Below, one piece after another: positions 51,275-63,100 of a stretch of 64,000 nt of DNA. The stretch is from Phalacrocorax aristotelis (lineage: Eukaryota > Chordata > Aves > Suliformes > Phalacrocoracidae). Location: positions 34,459,226 through 34,523,225 of the forward strand of contig NC_134276.1 of NCBI RefSeq assembly GCF_949628215.1. Direction: 5' to 3'. Made by a program: the position numbers and the translations under genes. The notes beneath the pieces are model-generated. The model saw nothing but the letters and a program-made list of their open reading frames with translations. It was not told where the DNA came from and ran no database searches. Every line of letters begins with the position of its first letter. Position 1 is the stretch's first letter.

Positions 51275-52394
51275 CCATATATTACTGTTTATTATTTTTT
51301 CTATAGATACGACAAGAAGATCAATGTAATCTCCTAATTTAATGTCCCAGATTGGTAAAATATATTAATAAACGATTCCACTGTTACTTTGCCCTGTTGG
51401 CCTTCTACTCTGTTCCGCCAGACCTTCTTGTTACTTGGCTTATCTTTAGCTTCCAGCATTCACAGTCTTCAGCTTACAAGAAATTAGGGCAATACCCATA
51501 AAAGGATGTTTCAATTTAGTTTAGCCTGCCTTACATCCAGCAAGCAGGTTCAGAGACCTATATTAGGTCCTAAGAATAGAATTTATACGCACCCAACACT
51601 CATCAATGGGAAACGCTGAAGATTGTGAACTCTCACTTCTCTTAAGTGTTTGAAGCACCTAATACCAAACTGCAGAAATGCATCTAGGACTAGATCAACA
51701 TTCATAATCATAATACCTTTTGGGGGCCTAGAAGTCTAAGTTGCCTATGTTTAAACAGATGCTTAGCTCACCCTTTAGTGGTTGTCCTCTGGGATAATTG
51801 TTCAATGGTGAAAACATGCAGGAAATAGATTTACTGGAGGAAAATTCTCCCAGCCCCATGGACACCAAGATACCTAAAAACTGAAGTATAGGTGAAAAAG
51901 ATGGTGACTTGGCTCTGGCTTCTACCTCCTGCTAAGCACCCTCACCATCTTTTTACTGGTGCTGAGATCGAAATTATTCTAAATTTTACTCCTAAATTTA
52001 CTCCTGAGCTTTTACGTAGATCCAAGAGCAGTAACTCTAGCTGAAACAAGCCAGTTTGGAAACCTATTTCAATAACATCATCTTTTACAAGAAATCTCAC
52101 ATCTAAGCCAGGCATATGCAAAACGTTACTCCTGAGTAACTTGGTTCAAATTCTTCTTAAGTATAGAGCAAGTAAGAATACTTCTTAAGTATAAAACTTA
52201 ATCTCAAGAACTGGCTGCAGGGCAGCACTGGGACGGAAGGGCCCACGAATTCAGCAGGATGTCAGAAACCAGAGGCAGGATGGCACATGAATTTACCTCG
52301 GCCACTGCTGCCCACGCCTTGCTTTCCAAGGTGTTTTAGACGTATCCAGCTTTGGAGTTCAGCCTCTTTCATATAAAAACAAATAAACCCAACC

Positions 52395-53240
52395 CCACGT
52401 CGCCTTGGGAGCTGAGGCCCCAGCCCTCCTGGCTGGGCACACCGGGGGCACCGGCCCCGCCGGCGGCCCGCGCTGAGAGGCCCGGGGCTCCCCCCGACAT
52501 TGCCCCCCGCTCCGGCCGGGCCCCCACACCCCGTCTGGCACAGCCGGGGGAGCAAGGAGCCCCCCCGCCTACCCCCGGCGGCACAGACAAGCTCTGCCCG
52601 CCGCCACCGGCCCCTACCCGCCCCGGCCGCCGGTCGGCCCGGCGCTAGTTTCCGGTGGGACTTTGTGCCTCGGCGTTTCCCTTCCCCTCCTCGGCCCGGC
52701 CCGGCGGCGGTAGCAGCGTCGGCGGTGGTGGCGGCTGTGTGCCCGCGGCCCATGCAGTGGCGGGCGCTATGCCTGGGCGGCGGGGTCGGGGGCCCTGCTG
52801 CGCGCAGGGTCCGCCTGCTCCTGAGGCAGGTGCTGGGCGGCGGCGCGGCCGGGTCCGGCCGCCCGGAGGAGTTCAGGGCGCTGCATGGTTCAGGTAACGA
52901 CCCCCGGGGCCGCCCGGGCCTCCCCGCAGCCTCTCCGCAGCCTCCCCCGTCCCGGATAACCCCCACGCCCTGACACCGGCCTGGGGGCGCGGGCAGCCCC
53001 GCTCTCCCCTCAGCGAGGCGGCCCGGGGCGGGCCTGCGGGGAGGTTACGCCTTGCGGGCTCCTGCTTTGTCCGGTTTGACCTGCCGCCCCCATTTCTTCT
53101 CATGCTCGTGGGCATTGCGTGAGGGGAAAGGGCAGAGTCCAGACACAGGCTTGCGGGGACCCTTGGTGTGGCTTCCCACAGCTCCTCTTTCGAAGCGTTC
53201 CCCCCGCAGGGAAGCAAGGAGCAGCCCCGCAGCCTGCACC
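52395..53240 (+). promoter_or_regulatory. VWA8: CpG island with the VWA8 promoter and exon 1
   Basis: GC-rich, CpG-dense DNA surrounds the VWA8 start codon, with no TATA box. An ETS-type site (ACCGGAAA on the minus strand, 52649-52656) and GC boxes lie within 120 bp upstream of the AUG. Transcription probably starts around 52640-52700, which is inferred. A 234-codon minus-strand frame across the island is a by-product of base composition. Confidence 0.85.
52752..52893 (+). CDS. VWA8: VWA8 exon 1: mitochondrial AAA+ ATPase N-terminus
   Basis: Encodes the first 47 residues of VWA8, plus the first base of codon 48. VWA8 is a large (about 1,900-residue) mitochondrial matrix-facing protein with dynein-like AAA+ ATPase modules and a C-terminal von Willebrand A domain. 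The peptide MQWRALCLGG...GGPAARRVRLLLRQV...LHGS resembles the human N-terminus, including the core RRxRLLLRQV. It is rich in Arg, Ala and Gly with no acidic residue before residue 39, as expected of a mitochondrial targeting sequence. The exon ends in a consensus donor (CAG|GTAACG) in phase 1, which fits a Gly/Ala junction at codon 48. The AUG is chosen by homology. Its context is weak (C at -3 and +4), and the frame is open upstream with another in-frame AUG at 52500. The remaining exons lie beyond the right edge. Confidence 0.88.
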
Positions 53241-56200
53241 TGCGAGAACCTCCGCTCTTCTCCGTCAAGCGTCTCGTTACCATCTTGCCATGATGCTTTC
53301 TGTCTGTGCGTTGCATGGCTTCGTCCTTCCGCCGAGGCAAAGCCATGCCCGTGTCAGGGGCTGCCAAGGCTGACATGTGACGAGAGAGGGGGTTGACCTT
53401 GGGCTTGCATATGCTAGGGAGGATGACCTGAACTGTCCTGGTGACTGTCCTCTGGTGACTTTTGAGACAGATGACAGGCCTGTGCAGAGCAGAAGTGGCG
53501 TTTGGAAACGGTGACATATGCCTGTAGTAGCTGGCATTTCTCTGGATGAATGCCAAAAGCAACAGAGCTACTAAGTACAGAGTGAGTGAGGAGCAGCTGT
53601 AAATTAAGGAGATAGAATGACAGCAAGTGATTCTGATGGTGGGGTACTCGCTAAAGCTCTTAATTACACCCCTTTAATACCATTTATCTCCATTTTCTCT
53701 TAATCTGTTTATTAGTTGACCTGTTTGTTTCTTTAAATATGTGTTTGGCTTCTCAAGAAGGAAGTCTTTGAGGAATTGAAAACCATAAAGTTCCTTCAAG
53801 AATTTTTGAATAGAAAATATTTTATTTGTGAAAAGTACTAAAAAAGTAGGGTTATTTATCTTAAAACAAATAGGAATAAAGGGGAACAAGTTAACAGTGT
53901 GTGAAACAAGCACCTGAAGAACATAGCTCAGCATTTTTCAGCCCTCTATTGGGATCAGTAACTTTAAGAACAAGAAGAAATTCAGCAAAATGAAATGGTA
54001 GCGAGGGCAGTGTTAGAAAAATAGTTCATAATTTCCATATGTCATGGAATGTAAATGAGCGCAACTTAGCAATACTCATGAATACACTGTATATGAATAG
54101 TAGGAGTATTCCCAGTTACAATCAGTGATGGTAATAATTTTGGTAGAAAGATTTAAATCTGAACGCTCTAGATGATTTTATAGTTTATTAAAGGCAGGCT
54201 AAGAGTTCATATTAGGCATATTTGCCCTTCCAGCACCTGCGACATCTTATTCATTGTACTGCTTCCTGTGTTCCTGTGAATTTGGGACCTTGATATTAGG
54301 AATACTATTTGGGGTTTTTTTGTTGTTGTTTTTTAATTGTTTTTATTTTCAAGATGATTGCGTGTCCTCTTGAAGGCTCTATCACTTCTTTGAGGTTACT
54401 GAAGTTGCAAAGCAATGGTCTGAAATTTTGTGTGCAATATGTGTTTTTGCTATTTCTGTGCAGCTGCTGTAATTGCAAGTCTTCCTGCAAGGAGTGTTGA
54501 GGTTGCATGTCTCTTCCCTACTGATAGAGAAAATATTTCTGAAAAGGCTGGAAGGTACATCAAGTAAACAGCAAATTGTTGTCTACCCAGTAATCTGGAT
54601 CTGATATCCCTGCCAGATCGGATTTACTGTCTGTGATGGTGCCTTTAAAGTGTAAAGGAGAAAGTGTTGCCTGATTTTGTCCTGTTAGATTCGGAGGAGC
54701 CACGCTTAGCTTTTCAGCTCTATCTTTGTAACGTGAATATGGCTTGCTGGTGCACTGGGGGATGTGGAGGAACTGCTAGAGCTATCTAATGGTAAAGCTT
54801 AAGAGAAATCTGAAACTGAAAGACAGAGGCACTCAGTAACTAAAAGATAATGGGAATATCTAGGAAGGGTTTGGGTTTGCACAATTTATTTAATGAGGGA
54901 AACTTCACTTACAGTAACAAATGTTGTGGAAGGAGGACTATCAGATTATTTTTTAATGCAGGTGTCATGTTTCCTTCCAAAAGACTGAAAATAATCAAGT
55001 TTTTATAGATGGCAGAGTTATTTGTGATGAATTTTTATTTTAAACACAGTATGAGCCGAACAAAGTGAAGTTCTATGTAACTTGGTTCACTGGTGTTTAA
55101 TTATTTGCATCTATCTGTATGTAATATGAAACTTTTGAAAAAAACCTGACGGAATACACAATATCAAAGATGCTTTAAGGGGTTGGTGGGAACAAATGCT
55201 GAATTTGGTGAAAACCGAAGAGCTGGAAAAACAAAAGTCATTGCCAGGCAGATAGTACACACAAAGGAAGGTCTCTCACATGCTTTGCTGCTCAATGTGT
55301 TTAAAACAAGTTACACTGTCACTTGTGTAGACCAAAATATATACTAGCTTCATTCAGTGCTTTCTGAACCTCTGCCTGTCCCTGTTCACTTCCTACGCTT
55401 TCCAACTGGTCAGTCCCAGTTCCTAGTCAAACCTGTGTTTGAAGCAGAAAAGGTCTCAGTAATACATACGAGAGTATCTGCTGAGTGTAGCATAGTCAGT
55501 TGTGAAAAATGTATCAGACTTCACAATCCTGTAATGTTAATCATCAGTGTGCAGGATCTAAGCAATTGCAGTAAAAATTTGTAATCTGGAAGAAGACTAT
55601 GAATGGGACCATGTGTTTAGAAGGGGTTTTGGGTAGGGTTTTTTTTTTTCCAGGTCTGTCACTGTCAGAGGCTAAAGAACTGGTTGATGATGGATGTAAA
55701 TGCTTTCCGGCACATTCCCTTTTCCGACTTTACCTGTGTCATTATCTTGTTGAACTTCGCATGTTGACAGCTGGGAGTGTGGTTCTGGCAATATTTTTTT
55801 CACTGGCAAAACATATTTAAGAGACTTCATTCTTTCATCTTTCTCTTAACGTTCCCTCTATTTTCATTGCCTCCTTCCTAGTCGTACTTAGGGGGCTGAA
55901 CTGTGGTGACAGAAACGATTCCAGTGATTTGATATATAGCAAGGCCTTACGAACAGTTGTTGTGTCAGCACAACTGAGAAGGCAGCAAATGGAGACAGGA
56001 ATTTTTAAAGCCAGTTGTCTTGAAAGTTTGCAGAGTTATGCCTGAGTTATTTCAAATTATTCTAACTTTTAAGAGAGAAGAGATTGGTGGCAAAAAAATA
56101 ATGTCTTTTATTAGACACGCTGATGTAGCTGCAAGAAAGGAATGAGCTGTCAGGCAGATAAGCTTCTATATGCTCTTTGGTAGGGTTTCACGGTTGTTTC

Positions 56201-56679
56201 CATGAGTAGGTGTCAGTAAATAGCTTCTGAGTTTTAATTTTTGGCTGTTGTTCAAAATTTAAATTTTCCTGTTTAGCAGCTGTTACAGTCCTGATAGGTG
56301 TTGATGTGTTCCACAAGTTCTGCCCATTTTAATACATAAGGCTGAAGCTGAACCTGCTTGGCAAACTCAGGGACTCAGGATAGTTGCGCAGGAGATGCCA
56401 TAGTGAATTTTAAAGCTGTTTTGTCTATTTTGGTTACCTTTTCAGTAAATGGGAAGTGTTAAAAACAATTCTACTGATTTTCAGTTTTAGTTTCTTTTTA
56501 GTTGTAATAAATTATTGAAATTATACTAACGCATTTGATACCTAAGCTCAGGGTAGAATAGGGTGATGGTCTGGCTTTTCTGTACTGGGTAAACCGTGCT
56601 TCAGGAATCTTCATAGAGTTTTAAAACACTATGAGATAATTTTTCACGTAAGTAGCACCAGCCATGGAAGATTTGAAGG

Positions 56680-58175
56680 GGAGCAGCTGGGGATGTGGTG
56701 GACATCTGTTACCGTATGACTGAGAGGAGGTAGTGGATATTGCTTTCTACAGACAGCTAGCAGAAGCCTCCCACTCATGGGCCCTCATGCTCATGGGGGA
56801 TTTCAGCCATCCAGGCATCTGCTAGGAGGGCAGTCTGGCATTGCACATGTACTCTTGGTAGTTTCTAGACTGTGTTGGTAAAAATTTTATAAGGCAGGTG
56901 CCAGAGAGCCTGGTCAGGGGTAACCCTTCACTTCATCTGCTGCTCACAAGTAGGGAAGATCTGCGGCTGGTTTGGTCATAGCAGCCTGGATTGCAGTGAC
57001 TGTAACACGACTGAGTGGTGGATCTGGAGGAAGGCCGGGAAGGTGAGCAGCAGAATTAGGATCCTGGAGTTAAGGACTGCAGGCTTTCACTTATTCAGGA
57101 GATCGGTAGGTAGAATCCTTGACACCATGACGAAGAAAGGTGTGCAGGAGATCTTGAAGACTTTTAAACAAAACTTAATGACAGCTCAGGAATGCACCAT
57201 TCCACAGCGCAGGAAGATCTGGTATTTCAGCAGGAGGCCTGCTTGGCCAAGCAGGGGACTTCTCAATGAACTAAAACACAAAAAAGGGGCATACAAAAGT
57301 GGAAATACAGATAGACAACAGAAGAGGAGTGTAAAAGTGCTATTTGCTATGTAGGGACAAAATCCCTACCCTCTGACAAACTGCAGATCTTTAGTCCAGA
57401 AGGACTTCGATAAACCTGAGGACCAGGCCAACAGAAACCTCAGAAAGTTTACGAAATATAAAGTTCTGCTACTGGCCTTAAGTGTTGTTGGGTGTCACTA
57501 CAGGCTGCGGAGGCACTGGCTGAGTAGCAGCTTTGCTGAAAAGGCTGTGGGGTTGCAGTGAATGTCTGGTTGAATATGAGCCAACACCTCATAGCAAATA
57601 GGCCCTGCAAGCAGACTGGGCTACGTTAGGAGGAGCATGGGCAAAGGTAAAGGGAAGGTTCCTCTCTAGAAAATACTGGTGCATCTCTAGGAGAAACTGG
57701 CTCTGCCTGGAATGTGGTGTCCAGTTTTGGGTTCCCTAGTTCTAGGAAGATATTTAGAAATATGTGGAGTCTACTTGAGGGCTACCAAAATTGTTAGAGG
57801 CCTGGAGCACCTGATGGTAGGAGAAGCTGAGGGACCTGGGTTTGTTAGCATTGCAAGGAGAGGCCTAAGGGAGGAGAAACCTGTTGGCAACTTGCAATTA
57901 TAATTACAAAAATTATTAAGTTTAACTCTACATAATAGTGGCAGATAATACATCAAGAAGCAGTCATCCTCAGCTGGGGCTTGGGAGGCTCAGAGTGGAC
58001 AACAGGACAAACATTTTTACTAGGAGAGTAGTGCAGCAGGGGTAAAGGTTAGCTAGAAAGGCTGTGGAAGATAATCCCTGAAGGTTTTTGAGACTCAAGT
58101 CAGCCAGAGCCACAGCTGATCAGATCTCGTCTTGGTGGTAAGCTGATGTTGAGCAGGAAGTTGGAGATGATGACC
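56680..58175 (+). mobile_element. Old CR1 LINE, endonuclease to 3' end, heavily decayed
   Basis: A long but degraded CR1 in sense orientation to VWA8. Recognisable pieces in order are the end of the endonuclease (VDICYR, AFYRQLAEAS, then LMLMGDFSHPGIC at about 56785-56823), the linker with RRPAW and LLNELKHKKGAY (within 57043-57354), parts of the RT C-terminus (RGLEHL near 57800, and a segment like [10 protein letters not shown]), and a 3' region ending GAGCAGGAAGTTGGAGATGATGACC. Much of the RT core between about 57.4 and 57.5 kb is missing. Stops and frameshifts throughout make it inactive. It is more diverged than the 34.5 kb copy, so probably older. Confidence 0.85.
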
Positions 58176-60084
58176 AGTATTTCTGAAGTGTTTTAGTAAC
58201 TGATGAAATGGGCAGCTTAGCACTTCTTTGACATGGAAAGCATATTGCTAAGAGATATTATGAAATTTATATATCAAGTCTATGTGAAATCATCAGGGTA
58301 TTAAACATATCTAAAACTGACTTTTCACATCCTAACACTTTTGTAATTGAGCAACATCAGACTTCCTACCTTCAGGGTATGCTACTGGCCCAGATGGAAA
58401 ATAGCTCTCTGCTAAGAAATGGTTGTAGGCTTCCTACATGACTGGATGTCAGATTCTGCATTCATGATGTTGATCATCTACTAATGAAGAAAAATGGAGG
58501 AAAAGGTTAACTTCCTGGAGTAAATACCAAGGTTTTGTTTTAATGACACTTTGGACTTTAATCAGTAAAAGAAATGATTAGCATAAAGTAGACAATTCAA
58601 AAATCAAGCATTAGCTTCAAAGCTGAAAATTAAAAAAACAGAAGGTCTAACAATAATGTTGAGTAGAAATCAAGTAATATTCAAATCTTATATTTGAAGT
58701 AGGAGGGAAAGACTTTCTTTCTTTCTTTTGCTCACAAAAAAAGGGCAACCTAAGGGAAGTGAATTTTTTTGCTTAGATTGGAGATGGTTTTGCTGTGCAA
58801 ACATCCAACTGTTCCAGTCAGCAGCAGCTGTCAGTCCGCAGCGTCCTGTGGGCAGCAGCTGAGCCTCCACCTCATCTGTATGTGAAGGCAGTGGTGGTGA
58901 AACAGCAAACCTAGGCAGTGCAGGGAATGGGTTCCTGTCCCTTGTACTCATGTGTTCACGACGCTGCCAGTACCAATATAAGATTCAGAAGAGGTTACAG
59001 TGTTACCCAGTGACTGTGTGTAATGTTTGCAGCCATAAAGATGGCCGTTAAGAGCTGCTATGAAATTAAAGAAGTTGTGTAGATAAGGCTGCTTTTAATT
59101 TTTTTTTTTCCCCTGAATAATGTATTCAGAAAACTTGAGGAAAGAATAAAACCAAATACTGGAAACTGTAATTTCTGCTTTTTCAAAATAAGTTGGCTCC
59201 TCAAGGATGAGGGCTCACACTCTCGCCTGTGCCCTTATGGAACAACATTGGATAAATATCAATTAAAAGCATTTTTTTTTTTCTCCTTCACAGTAGAATG
59301 AAATTAAGACCTCAAAATATACATTTGAATATAATACAGATTTTGAATCTTCCTCTAAAAGGTGTGATCTTATCACACAGAAACTAATGTTAGCAGAGTT
59401 TAGCACCTTCACGCTTTTAATATGCTCTTGCTGTTACTGGCTTTTGAGACCAGATGGATGGTCTGTGTACAAGTGAATGTGTAATATACTAACATGACTG
59501 TTGGAGTGTGTTAATCTCACATAAATTCAGAACTGAAGAGGCCAAAAGGCAATAATTTCAGCCACCTGAAAACTCAATGTTCCTTAAGTTTCATTGTAAT
59601 GTCTTATAAAAACCATATAATATAAAGATTTACACATGAGATTGGAGCTGTTTCCATTGTGCACTCAAAAAACTAAACACATGTATAGATCTGTGCAGGG
59701 TGTTTTCTTTTGCTGTAGAATTTCTTCATTTAAAAACAGCCATTTCAAATTTAGTAATTTCCTTTTTTTCTTAATGTGTTATTTCACCAGAAAAATGGTG
59801 AATAGAAGAAATAAAACTTTTTTCTGCTTCTGAAATTGCAGTCGAGATGCAATCTGTTCTCTTCACATATGACCAACGTTGCTGTAAATAATTTAAACAG
59901 CAGTGGCTTTTTTTTTCTCAACATATAGGAAAAAATAGTAGGATTAGGGAATGGTCTCTTCTTGGGAGGGGGAGAGGAGGCGAGGCCTAGTTGGTGTGGT
60001 ACTAGCTTTTAAATAGAAGATAGCTCAAAGGCGCCAAGTGCACAATAGACCTGCATCTTCAAGAAGCCTTCTTACTGAGATAAG

Positions 60085-60190
60085 ATAAAAGCATCCACTG
60101 TGGGTCAGAACAAAGGCCCATCAAGTCCTACTATTCCGTAAGGGAGAACGGTGAGAGGAGGCGCTGGGGCAGAATAAAAGCGCAGGCTGT
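60085..60190 (+). mobile_element. Possible ancient sauropsid interspersed repeat relic
   Basis: The block CACTGTGGGTCAGAACAAAG, followed by GCCCATCAAGTCCTACTATTC, resembles the GGGTCAGACCAAAGGTCCAT-type motif in old LINE-derived repeats of turtles and crocodiles. Only about 60-100 bp can be matched by eye, and the family is uncertain. Confidence 0.4.
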
Positions 60191-63100
60191 TCATGCAGGG
60201 GTGCCCTGCCAAAGTGCTCTCCCATCCTCCGGCTACCTCCTCTGCAGTTCAGGGACTTGGTGCTCCAGGTGGTGCCTTTCTGTTCAGTAGCCCTCAGTGG
60301 ACTGAGTGGAAGAAATAGGCCTGCTCACCTGAAAAACCCTTGTCAGTTATTGTAAAAAGCAGATGTGTGTATTAATATTGTTTTCTGTCTAAAACATAGC
60401 TCTAAAGAAGACTGTGTATCAGGTTCAGTGTCTTGTAGTTGCTGGCTAGCTCTGTGTGTGTGTGCAAATTGCTGTTTGCCAGAGGTGCAATTCACACCTG
60501 TCTGTTCCAGATGCAGTAGAAAGAGCTCGTTGCATGTATTGAGGCTGTTTTCATATCTCCTTGTTTCAGAAAGTCTCTTCAGGGTTCCATTATTGGGTCA
60601 TGATCTTTATGTGCTGCTGATTTCTGACCCATGTTGCATGGGCTCTTAAATGAACTGCTTTGTCTGTACATTTTCTGCTCCCTGGATGGGATGTGCCCCT
60701 TACCTATTGGATTCTGGCTTATTTGGCACTTGTTTTGTTTCAGCAGCCATATCTCTTCTTGAACACTGAGCACTGCCTGTATCCCACTGTTTTCCTCAAA
60801 GGCTGTAGTACCTAAGATTACTGTTTTCTATGTGGGAGATAAGAAACGAGGGGCACATCTTCACTGCCTGCCTAAGCAAGCCTGATACAGGCTACAAAGT
60901 CTCCATCACAAAACCCACATGTATAGCTTTTGTCCACGGTAGTGTGGTGGTAGCTTGTGAGATGGGCTACTCCTTAATTTGCAGTGGAAACCAATAATTT
61001 GGGATACGTGCTCTCAAATTATGAGTCTGGCTGCTTTAACACCACCATTTTACCAAGCCGGCTGTTGTCAGTTCCTTGCCAGCTGGTGAAACATTGGAAA
61101 GAGCCTGTCCGGGATGACATCTCTGTTCAAAGAGTTTGGAAATGCAGTAGAAGCAGAGTAACCAAACCTGAGATTTTAAGCAAGTACAGAAGAAACAAAT
61201 GAGACAAGAAAATATAGCCCAGGTGGAAGTGTGTGATAAGGTTAGTGGGCTAATATCCCTTGTGCTCATTTAGCTAGGAAAATAGACTCTGCTGTCTTGG
61301 TTTATTGTTGCTTAAAGTTCTGTTAAACACTGCTGATGTTTTTGCTTTTTGGACAGATGCAAGCTGGAGGCAACGTTTGTCTCCAGGCAGCAACAAACCT
61401 GTTAAAAGCTGAATGCGCTGACTGTATGCTAGGGATTTTCTGTGCTCAGCTCTCTCCACACCTTGCATGCAGTTCCCTCCCTCCCATTTTTCTGGAAAGT
61501 TTGTAGGGTCTATTGATGACTAGAATGTTTGTGGAATTTTGGACACAATTAGATATATTGATCAAGGTTTAGCACGTTATGGACTGACATGAATACCACC
61601 AGAAGGGATGTATTTTCCATATTTCACCTAGACAAAACTCAGTTGTGGGTTTGTTTTTTCTTTTATGGAGTACAGGAAATCAACTAAGACTTTTCAGTAC
61701 TGTACCAATAAAGTAGGTAATTAAAATTCTCTCCTGTAGATGATATCATTCCATTGTATTGAAAAAGTCTGACACCTTGTTGTTTCGGCATCTTGTCCCT
61801 ACTGTGTTTTGGAAGACTGTATGCATGAAAGAGTATTTACAACTTGAGCTGAGGTGATTTAAGCTAGGAGCTAATTAGTCACATACTCCTGTCTCATTGC
61901 ATGTTGGCTGGGGAATGGTGAGAAAATAAACTGGCACTAATTTCCTAAGGATATATCAGGCAACCTGCTCTTTTTAGAATGTTAAAATTCTTCCTAGCTG
62001 AGCTAATGACAGAGGTGTCAACTTTTGCAGGAAGCAGTGGGCTCCTAGGATGTTTTCATCAGCTTGGAGGCATTTTGGTCAATCCTTTAGCTGTTCCCCT
62101 GTGAGAAAGAGTGATTGGAGCTGCAGCAGAACAAAATTAAAGGGGGATTACAGTAAAATAGTTTTTCTTACGTTAAAACTTTTTTAAAAAGAAGTGGGCA
62201 AAACCCTAGGAGAGCCAAAGCCTAGATTTTACTCCCTGCAGTGTCTGGTGGCCAGTGACTTCTTAATTTAAGACACATCACAGTTCCCAGAACAGGGACC
62301 AGGCCCCTAAGCCACTGCAGGACTGTCTTTTGGACTGAGTTTGAATGCTTCAGGCTGAAGAGGGCACAGTATTCTCAGGTACATTTGAACTGCAAATTCA
62401 GTGAGGACCAGGAAATGAGCTAAAGCCCTAGGCTGCTGCCTAATCGTTAGCTTAGCCCCATCTCTGTTTGGGACCGTTCCATTTCTTGGCTCCTGCACAG
62501 GTCTGCCAGAGAAGGGTGCTTAGCTCTGGCAGGGAGGGTGGGAACTGCTTGGTGCTGCTTTTTCCTTAGGGCCAAGGGTGAACCCCTGGCTGCCTTTCTG
62601 GCAGTACTGGTGTTGCCTACGTCTCCCACTTTCTGGCAAGCCACTGAAGTACTGTATTGTGTAAAAATGTGGGAACAACCACAAGCTTACCCTCTTCTGC
62701 CAATATTTTAAGGAAAAAATGGGGGACTGATTATTTGGACTTCAGGAGCGATATGGAGACCCATGTGCAGGCATGTATGTCAGGCTGTGAATCCCAGTCT
62801 CAGCATTGCTGTTAAGCCTATAAATTTGGGAGGAAGTCAGCTATAATCCTTTCTTCACCGCTTCCTGTTTGTTGCTGTAGGTTCCTCTGGCTGCTGTAAA
62901 TCTAGTCCTAAATGTGTAACCTTTCCCACGGATTTTGTGAGTCATGTCAGAACCTGGGGATTCTCAGGCCTGTGAGATGAACAGTAACATCTGGGTATGC
63001 TGGAAGAGGATTGCGTTTGAGTGTAAAACTGGAGTCACGGCTGAATGAAAGGAGAGCTGCTGTATACATGGGAGGAGTTTTAGTTGCTTCTGTTAATTTG

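Larger units (their letters stand above)
47313..52394. other. Intergenic sequence upstream of VWA8, no gene seen
   Basis: About 5 kb of AT-rich DNA upstream of the VWA8 CpG island. Open frames are short and unrecognised. It contains a diverged repeated segment (50702-50834 and 51121-51274), TA/CA-rich microsatellite-like stretches around 50820-50860 and 51114-51135, and a 13-bp direct repeat near 52156-52192. Confidence 0.6.

Noticed and set aside
52262..52966. 234-codon minus-strand frame opposite VWA8 exon 1
   Set aside because: Low-complexity GC-rich frame antisense to a recognised exon, with no family similarity.
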